Source of the DNA: ZC4RG25 sp023428365
Lineage (GTDB): Bacteria > Pseudomonadota > Alphaproteobacteria > Rhizobiales > Hyphomicrobiaceae
Length of the DNA stretch: 64,000 bases
Reading direction: 5' to 3'
NCBI GenBank assembly: GCA_050283925.1
Contig: JBNOAI010000003.1
Span: forward strand, 124,001-188,000
A program made the position numbers and the translations under genes. Every line of letters starts with the position of its first letter. The stretch's first letter is position 1. The notes beneath the pieces are model-generated. The model was not told where the DNA came from and made no database searches. It saw only the letters and a list, made by a program, of their open reading frames with translations. Below are positions 45,208-54,094 of this stretch, piece by piece.

Positions 45208-45247
45208 CAAAAAAACAAAAAGAGCGGACCCTTGAGGGGCCCACTCT
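45208..45247 (-). terminator. Terminator/attenuator in the rimP leader
   Basis: On the minus strand an 11-pair stem (two G-T pairs) with a short loop (45221-45246) is followed by a T-tract of 12 T in 13 bases (45208-45220). It lies between a promoter (45276-45304) and the rimP start, so it would end most transcripts about 50-60 bases after their start unless antiterminated. Confidence 0.75.
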
Positions 45248-45275
45248 CAGAGTTGAGATGATCATGAGCAAAATT

Positions 45276-45304
45276 AGAATAGAACTACGCTATCGGAGGG
45301 TCAA
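45276..45304 (-). promoter_or_regulatory. Sigma-70-type promoter of the rimP-nusA operon
   Basis: On the minus strand TTGACC (45304-45299) and TATTCT (45281-45276) are spaced by exactly 17 bases, predicting a start near 45269. The leader of about 100 bases then contains the terminator at 45208-45247 before rimP. Confidence 0.65.
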
Positions 45305-45357
45305 GCAAATTTGACACATTTTTAGCAGTTCGCCCGATTTTCGGGCTTTCGTTCGCG

Positions 45358-46059
45358 TCAAATGCGCTCGAAGCGGAAATAATAACAGCGCCGTCCGGCG
45401 GCGGCTGCTTTCTGCTCATAACGCGTTTGCGGCCAGTCCGCAGGGCGTACCCGCCAATCCGCTGGGCTATTGGCCAGCCACTGGAAATCAGGCGACCCAA
45501 CCATTGCAAGCAATGCAGTCCGCGCATAATCGCCGATATCAGTGGCAATCCTGAACTGTCCACCTGGCTGGATCACGCGGGCAAGCGCATCAACCATAGC
45601 AGGAGAAATCAGCCGGCGCTTATGATGACGCGCCTTGGGCCACGGGTCCGGAAACAGCACAAACGCCCGCGAAATCGAGCTTTCAGGCAGCCAGCGCAGC
45701 AACGGACGCGCATCATCGGCGTGGAGGCGGATGCGATCCAGCTTCCGCGACTGGACGGCAGCAAGCACCTTGACCACGCCATCCAGATACGGCTCGCAGC
45801 CGATCAGACCGACATCAGGGTGGCTCTCCGCCTGCCAGATCAGGTGCTCGCCGCCACCGAAACCGATTTCGAGCCAAACCTCGCGCACCGGCGCGCCAAA
45901 CAACCCCGATGCTTGGCCCGGCGCGGCCGTGTTCAGATCGATGGCGACACGCGGCAGGTCCTCGGCCAGAAGCCGCTCCTGCGACGCGCTGAACTTGCGG
46001 CCATGGCGACGGCCGAACGAGCGCAGCTCATGACCATCTGGCGCTTCGGGTCCTCCCAT
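45358..46059 (-). CDS. trmB: tRNA (guanine-46-N7-)-methyltransferase TrmB
   Basis: This 233-residue SAM-dependent enzyme makes m7G46 in the variable loop of tRNAs. Motif I is WLEIGFGGGEHL, followed by GCEPYLDGVVK. The family signature is FVLFPDPWPKARHHKRRL, and TRYEQKA lies near the end. A short GCCCGA/TCGGGC hairpin (45332-45346) is just downstream. It is transcribed after metK, with the metK terminator between the two. Confidence 0.95.
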   Translation of the reverse strand: MGGPEAPDGHELRSFGRRHGRKFSASQERLLAEDLPRVAIDLNTAAPGQASGLFGAPVREVWLEIGFGGGEHLIWQAESHPDVGLIGCEPYLDGVVKVLAAVQSRKLDRIRLHADDARPLLRWLPESSISRAFVLFPDPWPKARHHKRRLISPAMVDALARVIQPGGQFRIATDIGDYARTALLAMVGSPDFQWLANSPADWRVRPADWPQTRYEQKAAAAGRRCYYFRFERI

Positions 46060-46081
46060 CGCGTCCTACCAATCCACCTTT

Positions 46082-46118
46082 GAAAAAACCAATCGGCCGC
46101 AGGTCACCCCGCGGCCGA
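46082..46118 (-). terminator. Rho-independent terminator of metK
   Basis: An 8-bp perfect stem (TCGGCCGC at 46093-46100, GCGGCCGA at 46111-46118) is followed on the minus strand by TTGG and six T (46083-46088). It lies 34 bases past the metK stop. Confidence 0.75.
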
Positions 46119-46151
46119 CGATATCTGATCAATCAAACGAGACGCGTCGGC

Positions 46152-47351
46152 TCAGCTGACCAGAGCCTTCAGCTTGTCGGCGAGATCGACGTTCTCCCAA
46201 GAGAAGCCGCCGTCCTTTTCGGGGTGGCGTCCGAAGTGACCGTACGCAGCCGTGCGCGCATAGATCGGCTTGTTCAGCGCAAGATGCTCACGAATGCCGC
46301 GCGGCGTCAGCTTCATCGCGTCGCGCAGAGCCTTCTCGAGTTTGTCTTCGCTCACTTTGCCCGTGCCGTACGTATCGACATAGATCGACAGCGGCTCAGC
46401 AACGCCGATCGCGTAGGACAGCTGAATGCAGCAACGATCAGCCAAGCCAGCCGCAACCACGTTCTTGGCGAGATAGCGCGCAGCATAGGCTGCCGAGCGA
46501 TCGACCTTGGTCGGATCCTTGCCCGAGAACGCGCCGCCGCCATGCGGAGCCGCGCCACCGTATGTATCGACGATGATCTTGCGACCCGTCAGGCCGCAGT
46601 CGCCGTCCGGCCCACCGATCACGAATTTGCCCGTCGGATTGACGTGCCACACCGTGTTGGAGTCGATCCAATTCTTCGGCAGCGTCTCACGGATATACGG
46701 TTCGACGATCTTGCGGACGTCGCTGGAGCTCAGCGTGTCATCGATATGCTGGGTCGACAGCACGATCTGCGATACGCCGACAGCCTTGCCGTCCTCGTAG
46801 CGTACAGTCACCTGGCTCTTGGCATCCGGGCCAAGCTTGGCTGCGGCGCCTTCCTTTGCCTTGCGCGCTTTTGCGAGCACTTCGAGAATCTTGTGGCTGT
46901 AGAAGATCGGCGCAGCCATCAGCTCCGGCGTCTCGCGGCAGGCATAGCCGAACATGATGCCCTGATCGCCGGCGCCCTCGTCCTTGTTGTCCTTCGAGTC
47001 CACGCCTTGAGCGATATCGGCCGACTGCGGATGCAGGAGAACCTCGATCTTGGCCGTCTCCCAGTGGAAGCCTTCCTGCTCGTAGCCGATGTCCTTGATG
47101 GCCATCCGCGCGACGTGAGCAACAAGATCCTTGGTGATCGTCGCAGGACCGCGCGTTTCACCGGCGATCACAACACGGTTCGTCGTCGCCAGCGTCTCGG
47201 CCGCGACACGAATATCCCACGGGCTGATCCCTGCTTTTTCGCCTTCACGAAAGAACAGGTCTACGATTTCGTCCGAGATACGGTCGCAAACCTTGTCGGG
47301 ATGCCCCTCGGAAACAGACTCACTGGTGAAGAGATAGGATTGGCGCGGCAC
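46152..47351 (-). CDS. metK: S-adenosylmethionine synthetase
   Basis: This 399-residue enzyme makes S-adenosylmethionine from methionine and ATP. It has the ATP-site segment SEGHPDKVCDRISDE (H17, D19, K20), the hexapeptide region GAGDQGIMFGYAC and the phosphate loop GGGAFSGKDPTKVDRSAAY. The start is GTG at 47351. A GGCGCCAC direct repeat lies upstream (47420-47427 and 47452-47459); I did not identify a known SAM riboswitch there. Confidence 0.97.
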   Translation of the reverse strand: MPRQSYLFTSESVSEGHPDKVCDRISDEIVDLFFREGEKAGISPWDIRVAAETLATTNRVVIAGETRGPATITKDLVAHVARMAIKDIGYEQEGFHWETAKIEVLLHPQSADIAQGVDSKDNKDEGAGDQGIMFGYACRETPELMAAPIFYSHKILEVLAKARKAKEGAAAKLGPDAKSQVTVRYEDGKAVGVSQIVLSTQHIDDTLSSSDVRKIVEPYIRETLPKNWIDSNTVWHVNPTGKFVIGGPDGDCGLTGRKIIVDTYGGAAPHGGGAFSGKDPTKVDRSAAYAARYLAKNVVAAGLADRCCIQLSYAIGVAEPLSIYVDTYGTGKVSEDKLEKALRDAMKLTPRGIREHLALNKPIYARTAAYGHFGRHPEKDGGFSWENVDLADKLKALVS

Positions 47352-47419
47352 GAGAGACCCCGTCGTACTATTGAAATATTAAAGCCGCTTTCCATTGCAG
47401 GCTTTCGGAAAGGGGTCAA

Positions 47420-47459
47420 GGCGCCACTTTAGCAAAGCTTATGCCGAACTCGGCGCCAC
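47420..47459. promoter_or_regulatory. GGCGCCAC direct repeat upstream of metK
   Basis: Two copies of GGCGCCAC (47420-47427, 47452-47459) are 32 bases apart start to start, about three helical turns. Each has a palindromic GGCGCC core. A TTGACC element (minus strand, 47419-47414) lies beside the first copy. It could be an operator for methionine-cycle control; that is inference. Confidence 0.35.
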
Positions 47460-47480
47460 GCCCGTCACTGCCGAACACGG

Positions 47481-47954
47481 TCAGACGGTCTTCTCGTCAT
47501 CGGCAAGCGTTCGGACCAGATCCACGACGGAGCGCCTGACTTTGGGATCGGCAATGCGAACGAAAGCCTTGTTAAGCTCGATGCCCTCGCGGCTGCTCAA
47601 GAAGTCGACCACGTAGCTATCGGGCTTGTCGGCAAGCCCTGCCGCCGCCGCTGCTCTGTTCTCGGTCACGCTGCCCGGCGCCTCGTCATAGAAGAACTGG
47701 ACGCTCACGCCCAAGACCCTGGCGAGATCGAACAGCCGGCTCGCGCCAATGCGGTTGATGCCCTTCTCGTACTTCTGAATTTGCTGGAACGTGAGCCCGA
47801 GCTGTTCGCCGAGCTTTTCCTGGCTCATACCGAGCAACATGCGCTGCAACCGAACGCGGCTGCCAACATGGAGATCAAGAGGGTTAGCGCGACGCGAACC
47901 TTTTTCGATCAACTCATCATCGTGTTCAGCGACCGCTTCGTCCTGTCTCGCCAT
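47481..47954 (-). CDS. XRE-family transcriptional regulator
   Basis: This 157-residue protein has a Cro/CI-type helix-turn-helix at about 28-82 (VGSRVRLQRMLLGMSQEKLGE, then GLTFQQIQKYEKGINRIGA), an acidic N-terminus and a helical C-terminal part. The group is widely conserved in alphaproteobacteria, commonly in this position between lnt and metK; I do not know its regulon. It lies upstream of metK on the same strand with 129 bases between. Confidence 0.88.
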   Translation of the reverse strand: MARQDEAVAEHDDELIEKGSRRANPLDLHVGSRVRLQRMLLGMSQEKLGEQLGLTFQQIQKYEKGINRIGASRLFDLARVLGVSVQFFYDEAPGSVTENRAAAAAGLADKPDSYVVDFLSSREGIELNKAFVRIADPKVRRSVVDLVRTLADDEKTV

Positions 47955-48090
47955 CGCCCGTGCTCCCCACCCAGTTGAAATGTCTTAACACCGCGCAATT
48001 CCTAGGTGCAGGAGAAAGTCACGTCAACGAGAACAGATGCGGCCAAATTGGCAATCTGTGCATGGAACCGTGTCTAATCAGCAACAAGGC

Positions 48091-49773
48091 TTAAAAAGAG
48101 TATCGGCGGAGACGAAAAAGCACACAGGCCAGAACCATCAGCCAGCTGATCACGAAAATCCAGTCCCCGTACCGCGCATAGACGGTCGGCGACCGCGGCC
48201 CTGGAAGCGATGTATCGATAACGCCGCGCTCGTTGAGCCCGATCTGCGCCAGCACACGGCCATTGGCATCAACAACGCCGGTAATGCCATTATTCGCGAC
48301 CCGGATCAGCGCCAGTCCCTCCTCCACGGCTCTCACGCGCGCCTGATGGAAGTGCTGGCGCGGGCCAGTTGTATTTCCAAACCAACCGTCATTGGTCAGA
48401 TTGATCAGCGCCTGCGGCCGATCCGCCCCCTGAACCACGGCTGCCGGAAAAATCGCCTCATAACAGATCAGCGCCGCGACCGGCGGCAGTCCTGGGGCCT
48501 TCAGCAGCGGCCGTGGGCTTTGGCCGGTCGAAAAGCCGCCGCGCCATGCCACCATCTTCTGCAATCCAATCGCTTCGAGCCATGGCTGCAGCGGCAGATA
48601 CTCGCCGAAGGGCACCAGATGAATTTTGTCGTAGATGCTCTCGGGCTTTCCGTCCGGGCCGAACACGATCAGGCTGTTGAACACGCGCCGGCCGGATGGC
48701 TCCGCCGACGACTGCTCGTCCAGCCGCAGCGCTCCTGAAATCAGTCGCGTCTCATCCGGCAACAGATCCCCGATCAGACGCATCGCGTCTGGCGAGCCGA
48801 GCGGCAGGAACGGCATCGCCGCCTCGGGCCAGATGACGTGAGTGATGCCAGCAAGGCCGACATCGGCGCCGTCAGGAGCCTGTTTCGACATTGAGAGGTG
48901 ATCGAAAAAGATCTCGCGCTGGTTCTCTGGCCGCCATTTCTCACGCTGCGGAACGCTCGGCTGAACGAGCCGCAGGCGAACGCCCTCGATGACCGGCGGC
49001 GCGGGTTCGGCCAATCTCATAGCCCCATAGCCCCACGCGATCGGAAGCGGCATTAGAGCCGCGAGTGTGGCCAACACCGCGACGCGCCAACGCCGACGGT
49101 CAGCTCCTACGTCCGCAAATGCGACAAACGGAATGGCAAATACGATGACCGCCAGCAACGTCAGCCCGTAGATGCCGAAAATTCCCGCCGACTGCATCAA
49201 CGGCAACGGCGATGTCAGCGCGTAACCCAAAACGTTCCACGGGAAACCAGTGAGGATATGCCCGCGCATCCACTCCGCCACCGAGAGCGTCAGCGCCAGC
49301 ACCAGCACGCGCGTTAGTCCTGGACGCCATACGTAGGCCGCGGCTCCCGTGGCTGTCGCCCAGAAAAGCGCCAAGCCTGCCGGCATCAGCGTCACAGCGA
49401 ATGGCAACAGCCAAGCGAACCGCTCCGCCTCGACCAAGAATGCCTCGCCGATCCAGAACAGGCCGGCAAGAAAGTATCCCAGCCCGAAGAGCCAACCGAC
49501 AAAGGCCGCACGTTTCACGCGTTGAAGTGCAGAACCGTCTGCCGCGCGTGCGATGCTGCCGTCCATCAGCCAGACCAGCACCGGCAGCGTGATAAAGAGG
49601 ATTGGACTGAAGAAAAACGGTGCCATCGACAGCACTGACGCCGCACCGGCCAGAACCGCCACGGCGACCTGTCGCCATCCTGTCAGGCAGGCGACGTACG
49701 CAGCCAGCGTCTGAAGTCTACCAACGGCAACTTCCCGCGCCGGATTGTTTGCATGGCCGCTGGCCCCTGCCAT
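48091..49773 (-). CDS. lnt: Apolipoprotein N-acyltransferase
   Basis: This 560-residue inner-membrane enzyme adds the third acyl chain to lipoproteins. About seven N-terminal helices precede a periplasmic nitrilase domain. The catalytic triad is E317 in HVIWPEAAM, K383 in YDKIHLVPFGEYLP and C437 in ALICYEAIFP. A final helix (about 538-553) lies near the C-terminus. It starts five bases after the corC stop and is probably co-transcribed with corC, ybeY and phoH. Confidence 0.96.
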   Translation of the reverse strand: MAGASGHANNPAREVAVGRLQTLAAYVACLTGWRQVAVAVLAGAASVLSMAPFFFSPILFITLPVLVWLMDGSIARAADGSALQRVKRAAFVGWLFGLGYFLAGLFWIGEAFLVEAERFAWLLPFAVTLMPAGLALFWATATGAAAYVWRPGLTRVLVLALTLSVAEWMRGHILTGFPWNVLGYALTSPLPLMQSAGIFGIYGLTLLAVIVFAIPFVAFADVGADRRRWRVAVLATLAALMPLPIAWGYGAMRLAEPAPPVIEGVRLRLVQPSVPQREKWRPENQREIFFDHLSMSKQAPDGADVGLAGITHVIWPEAAMPFLPLGSPDAMRLIGDLLPDETRLISGALRLDEQSSAEPSGRRVFNSLIVFGPDGKPESIYDKIHLVPFGEYLPLQPWLEAIGLQKMVAWRGGFSTGQSPRPLLKAPGLPPVAALICYEAIFPAAVVQGADRPQALINLTNDGWFGNTTGPRQHFHQARVRAVEEGLALIRVANNGITGVVDANGRVLAQIGLNERGVIDTSLPGPRSPTVYARYGDWIFVISWLMVLACVLFRLRRYSF

Positions 49774-49778
49774 GGGCC

Positions 49779-50846
49779 TCAGCCGTCTGTCGCCGGTTCG
49801 CTGGCAGCACTGACGGGATCAATGCGATCCGTGTGAACCTTGAGCTTGTTGATCCGCCGCGGATCGGCATCGAGAACCTCGAACTCGATGCCAGAGCGAT
49901 GCCGAACCAGCTCGCCGCGCGCCGGCACACGTCCGACGAGGGCAAACACCAAGCCACCCAACGTATCGATCTCTTCTTCCTCTTCCGGCTCCAGCAGCTT
50001 CACACCCAGACGGGCTTCCAGCTCCTTGACCGGCGTGCGCGCCGAAGCCACGAGCCCGAGCTTCGGATCATCGATGATGTTGTCCTCTTCGGTCTCGTCG
50101 TGCTCGTCCTCGATGTCACCGACGATCTGCTCGACGAGATCCTCGATCGTCACGAGGCCGTCGGTGCCGCCGTATTCGTCGATCACGAACGCCATATGGA
50201 TGCGGGTCGACTGCATCCGCAGCAGCAGGTTCATGGCTGGCATCGACGGTGGCACGTAAAGCACCGGACGACGAATTTTGGCGACTGTCATCGGCCGCGA
50301 CAGGTCAACGCGACTGAGATCCAGGTTGGCAAAGCTCGACACGGCGTCTTCGCTTCCCCCGTTGCCGCTCGAACCCGCAGGCGCAGGCTCGGTCTCGCTT
50401 TTGGGTCCGGAAAATGGCCGCCCTGAAGCCTCGCCGAGCAGCCAGCGGGTCATGTCCTTGAAGTGGATCATGCCGCGAAGATCGTCGAGCGTTTCATGAA
50501 ACACCGGGATGCGCGACACGCCCGCTTCCTGGAACGTGGACAGCACCTCAGCCAGTGTCTCGCTTTCCTCCAAGGCGATGATGTCCGCACGCGGCACCAT
50601 GACGTCATCGACGCGCAGCTGGCCGAAGCGCAGCATCCGCAACAACATCCCGCGTTCTTCTGTGCTGATGTTGTCGTCGGATTTGGCGTCGCCGCGCAGA
50701 CCATCTTCCAGCGTTTCGCGCAGAGTTTGCGCCGTCGGCAAGCCAAGCCGGGCTTTCAGGCCGGACAGCCAGCCGCTTCCGCCATTTCCCCGCCCGTCTT
50801 CGCTGGGGACGGGATCGGTCTTTGAGGTTTCAACATCTGTACTCAT
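49779..50846 (-). CDS. corC: CBS-domain hemolysin/CorC-type protein
   Basis: This 355-residue cytosolic protein has two CBS domains (VDDVMVPRADIIALEE; RPVLYVPPSMPAMNLLLRM) and a C-terminal CorC/HlyC domain (ARTPVKELEARLGVKLLEPEEE, TLGGLVFALVGRVPARGE). It lacks the DUF21 membrane domain, so it corresponds to the short CorC type linked with magnesium/cobalt transport. It lies between ybeY and lnt, as is common in proteobacteria. Confidence 0.9.
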   Translation of the reverse strand: MSTDVETSKTDPVPSEDGRGNGGSGWLSGLKARLGLPTAQTLRETLEDGLRGDAKSDDNISTEERGMLLRMLRFGQLRVDDVMVPRADIIALEESETLAEVLSTFQEAGVSRIPVFHETLDDLRGMIHFKDMTRWLLGEASGRPFSGPKSETEPAPAGSSGNGGSEDAVSSFANLDLSRVDLSRPMTVAKIRRPVLYVPPSMPAMNLLLRMQSTRIHMAFVIDEYGGTDGLVTIEDLVEQIVGDIEDEHDETEEDNIIDDPKLGLVASARTPVKELEARLGVKLLEPEEEEEIDTLGGLVFALVGRVPARGELVRHRSGIEFEVLDADPRRINKLKVHTDRIDPVSAASEPATDG

Positions 50847-50882
50847 CGCGGGTCGCGTTTTCAGCTCCTATGCTGCGAATGA

Positions 50883-51428
50883 TCAGGCCAGTCCCGCGTA
50901 GGGATCGGCAACACCCAGCGCCCCGAGGATCTCGACCTCGAGGGCTTCCATTTCCACCGCCTGGTGCTCAGTCTCGTGGTCGTAGCCGAGCAGATGCAGC
51001 AGGCCGTGAACGACGAGATGCTGGAGGTGATCTTGCGGTGACTTGTCTTGCTCCGCGGCCTCGCGGACGATCGTTTCCGCGGCAAGCCCGATATCTCCGA
51101 TATGGCGGGCATGGCCCGGCGGGACATGCCCCGGACCCGCAGGAAACGACAGAACGTTGGTAGGTTTATCCTTGTGGCGATAGTCGCGATTGAGCGCCTG
51201 AACGCTCGCGTCGGAACTCAGCGCGACGACGGCCTCAAGATTTTGGAGCTGAAGGCGCCGCGCAAGCGCATCGGCAGCATCGGCGAGCAGCGTATCCACT
51301 TCGCCGAAGGCTGACCAATCCCCATCCTCGTTGACAACGTCGAGCGTTAGTCTTCGCGGAGGCTCGGGATCTTCGTTGTCGGCATCTCGCGCTAAGGCGA
51401 GGCCGGTACTGTCGCCGCTATCATCCAT
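50883..51428 (-). CDS. ybeY: Endoribonuclease YbeY
   Basis: This 181-residue metal-dependent RNase acts in 16S rRNA 3' maturation and ribosome quality control. The zinc ligands are H141, H145 and H151 in HGLLHLLGYDH, and NRDYRHKDKPTNVLSFP is the family signature. I chose the ATG at 51428, which overlaps the phoH stop by eight bases; an upstream ATG at 51569 lies inside phoH. The overlap implies coupling with phoH. Confidence 0.95.
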   Translation of the reverse strand: MDDSGDSTGLALARDADNEDPEPPRRLTLDVVNEDGDWSAFGEVDTLLADAADALARRLQLQNLEAVVALSSDASVQALNRDYRHKDKPTNVLSFPAGPGHVPPGHARHIGDIGLAAETIVREAAEQDKSPQDHLQHLVVHGLLHLLGYDHETEHQAVEMEALEVEILGALGVADPYAGLA

Positions 51429-52485
51429 TACGTTCGCGCCTCGGGTCGGCCACCTTGTCGTAGGCCTCGACAATTCTGGCGACGAGGTCCCGCCGTACAA
51501 CGTCGGCGGAGGTGAAACGGACCACTTCGATACCTTGAACACCTGCCAGCAAGCCGACAGCCTCTTCAAGGCCTGATTTCTGACCCGGCGGGAGGTCGAT
51601 CTGCGTCGGATCGCCGGTAATCACCATCTTCGAGTTCTCGCCCAAACGGGTGAGGAACATCTTCATCTGCATGCTGGTCGTGTTCTGCGCCTCGTCCAGA
51701 ATAACATAGGCGTTGGCCAGGGTTCGACCACGCATGAAGGCCAGCGGCGCAATCTCGATAACCCCGGTTTCCAGATCGCGTTCGACCTTCTCGGGCGGCA
51801 AAACATCATACAGCGCGTCATAGAGCGGCCGCAGGTAGGGATCGACCTTTTCGCGCATGTCACCGGGCAGGAAGCCCAGACGCTCGCCAGCTTCCACCGC
51901 CGGCCGGGAGAGAATGATGCGCTCGACGATGCCCCGTTCCAGGCAGTGCGCTGCGAAGGCGACCGCCAGATAGGTTTTACCGGTGCCCGCAGGTCCAAGG
52001 CCGAAAATGAGGTCCGTGTTCTCGAAGGCGCGGATATAGCTGCTCTGCGCGGGTGTCCGCGCTTTGATCACGCGCCGACGTGTTGCGATCTGAGCCTGAC
52101 CGTCCGGAGCCGTCGTGCTGGTGTTTTCACCGCGGCCATGACGGATCAGGCCATCAAAATCGCCCGGCCCGACCTGCTCGCCCCGCGCAACGCGCGCGTA
52201 AAGCTGTTCCAACACGCTGCGGGCGATGTCACAGGCTGATTCCGAACCCGACAGGATGACGACGTTGCCGTGGGCATGCGCCTCGATGCCCAAGCGATCC
52301 TCGATCAACGCGAGGTTGGCATCGTATTCACCCAGCAATTCGGAGAGATATCGGTTGTCCTCGAAAGGAACGACCAAACGCTTCCTGGCATGCGACGGCT
52401 TCGTTGGCCGTGCCCCGGTCGCTGAACCGCGATATGCGCTCAATTCATGGTCTCCAAAACGAGCCGCCCCCTTCCCCGGGTCCAA
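51421..52485 (-). CDS. PhoH-like ATPase (PhoL)
   Basis: This 354-residue P-loop ATPase has Walker A GPAGTGKT (164-171) and Walker B YVILDEAQNTTSMQMKM. The segment MVITGDPTQIDLP is the family's motif III. The N-terminal region (about 40-105) has a KH-like fold. The usual neighbours are miaB upstream and ybeY-corC-lnt downstream, as here. The start is TTG at 52485, seven bases after a good GGAGG site. Confidence 0.92.
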   Translation of the reverse strand: MDPGKGAARFGDHELSAYRGSATGARPTKPSHARKRLVVPFEDNRYLSELLGEYDANLALIEDRLGIEAHAHGNVVILSGSESACDIARSVLEQLYARVARGEQVGPGDFDGLIRHGRGENTSTTAPDGQAQIATRRRVIKARTPAQSSYIRAFENTDLIFGLGPAGTGKTYLAVAFAAHCLERGIVERIILSRPAVEAGERLGFLPGDMREKVDPYLRPLYDALYDVLPPEKVERDLETGVIEIAPLAFMRGRTLANAYVILDEAQNTTSMQMKMFLTRLGENSKMVITGDPTQIDLPPGQKSGLEEAVGLLAGVQGIEVVRFTSADVVRRDLVARIVEAYDKVADPRRERNG

Positions 52486-52562
52486 GCGGCTCCTCCCCTA
52501 GCATAGCGTATGTAGGGAAAGCATGACAGCAATCCATGATCCAACAGCCGAAAGTTGCAATT

Positions 52563-53900
52563 TCAAACGACTACGCCAGCCAAACTATTGGTGCCCGCAC
52601 CGGATATCTCGACGTTGAGAATACGACCAAGCAGGCTCGGCTCGGCTTCGGCATGGACCGACTGCAAATAGGGCGAGCGGCCGATCAACTGCCCTGAGCG
52701 TCGCCCAAGTCGTTCGAAAAGCACGGGAAATACCTTGCCCACGCATCCGGAATTGAACTGGATCTGCTGGCTCTGAAGCAGCGCTTGCAGCTGTTGAAGC
52801 CGTTCCGTCTTCACCTGTTCGGGAACCTGATCGTCCATGTTCGACGCCGGCGTTCCCGGCCGAGGGCTGTACTTGAAGGAGTAGGCCTGTGCAAAACCCA
52901 CCTCGCGGATCAGCTCAAGCGTCTCCCGGAATTCGCCCTCGGTTTCACCGGGAAAGCCGACGATGATATCGGTGGAGAGCGCGATATCAGGCCGTGCAGC
53001 GCGAATCCGGTCGATGAGGGACAGATACTCGGCAGCCGTGTGCTTCCTGTTCATCGCCGCTAGGATACGATCGGCGCCCGCCTGAACCGGCAAATGCAGA
53101 TAGGGCATCAGCTTCGGCAGATCCCGATGCGCCTCGATGAGATCGTCGCCCATGTCGCGCAGGTGGCTCGTCGTGTAACGCAACCGCTCCAGCATCGGGA
53201 TGTCAGACAGACGCCCCAGCAGCTCGGCCAGAGACCAAGGCCGACCATCGGAGCCTTCGCCATGATAGGCGTTAACATTCTGACCAAGAAGCGTAATTTC
53301 GCGCACCCCGTCTTCGACCAGACGCCGCGCTTCCGCCACCACCTGCTCGACCGGCCGCGACATCTCCATGCCACGCGTGTAGGGCACCACGCAGAACGTG
53401 CAGAATTTATCGCAGCCTTCCTGCACTGTAAGGAAGGCGGACGCTGCGCGAGGCCCCCGGCGCGCGGGCAACTGGCCGAACTTGTCCTCATCGGGAAATT
53501 CGGTATCGACGATCTGGCGGCGTTCGGTGCGTGCTTTCGAGATGAGATCAGGCAGCCGGTGATAGGCCTGCGGGCCGATCACGAGGTCGACAAGCGGCGC
53601 CCGCGCGACAATCTCGGCACCTTCCGCCTGGGCCACGCACCCGGTGACGGCAACGACCGTATCCTTGCCTGCTGCCTGACGCTCGATCTTGATGTCGCGG
53701 TAGCGGCCGAGATCGGAATAAACCTTCTCCGCCGCCTTCTCGCGGATGTGGCAGGTATTGAGAACGACGAGGTCAGCATCGGTCGCATCCTCCGTCACGG
53801 CATATCCGTGAGAGCCCAGCGCCTCTGTCATACGCTCGCTGTCATAGACATTCATCTGACAGCCGAACGTCTTAATGAACACCTTCCGGGTGTCCGACAT
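52563..53900 (-). CDS. miaB: tRNA-2-methylthio-N6-dimethylallyladenosine synthase MiaB
   Basis: This 445-residue radical-SAM methylthiotransferase acts on position 37 of tRNAs. The auxiliary cluster cysteines are C14, C50 and C88. The radical-SAM cysteines are C163, C167 and C170 in EGCDKFCTFCVVPYTRG. The TRAM domain (LFERLGRRSGQLIGRSPYLQ) closes it. It lies upstream of phoH on the same strand, 77 bases away. Confidence 0.96.
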   Translation of the reverse strand: MSDTRKVFIKTFGCQMNVYDSERMTEALGSHGYAVTEDATDADLVVLNTCHIREKAAEKVYSDLGRYRDIKIERQAAGKDTVVAVTGCVAQAEGAEIVARAPLVDLVIGPQAYHRLPDLISKARTERRQIVDTEFPDEDKFGQLPARRGPRAASAFLTVQEGCDKFCTFCVVPYTRGMEMSRPVEQVVAEARRLVEDGVREITLLGQNVNAYHGEGSDGRPWSLAELLGRLSDIPMLERLRYTTSHLRDMGDDLIEAHRDLPKLMPYLHLPVQAGADRILAAMNRKHTAAEYLSLIDRIRAARPDIALSTDIIVGFPGETEGEFRETLELIREVGFAQAYSFKYSPRPGTPASNMDDQVPEQVKTERLQQLQALLQSQQIQFNSGCVGKVFPVLFERLGRRSGQLIGRSPYLQSVHAEAEPSLLGRILNVEISGAGTNSLAGVVV

Positions 53901-54094
53901 GCGTTAACCTCGTTCCATCACAAGACGGACGGATATCCGACCAACTTGTTCGCAGTGCACCATAAAGACGGCCAAGCTACGGCTTAGGTTCCCTCGACGA
54001 TAGGTCGCAGTCCACGGATGTGCTGCAACGCAGCAATATATGACAGGAATGTTTAATCGCTCGTGTGTTGCCCGTCGAGAGGAGCCGAGCGCTT

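Noticed and set aside
46080..47432. A 450-codon plus-strand frame opposite metK.
   Set aside because: Antisense of a certain metK; the composition is typical of a shadow frame in GC-rich DNA.
47352..47480. A SAM-sensing riboswitch ahead of metK.
   Set aside because: I could not fit the region to SAM-I, SAM-II or SAM/SAH layouts by eye; only a direct repeat was seen. A covariance-model scan would decide.
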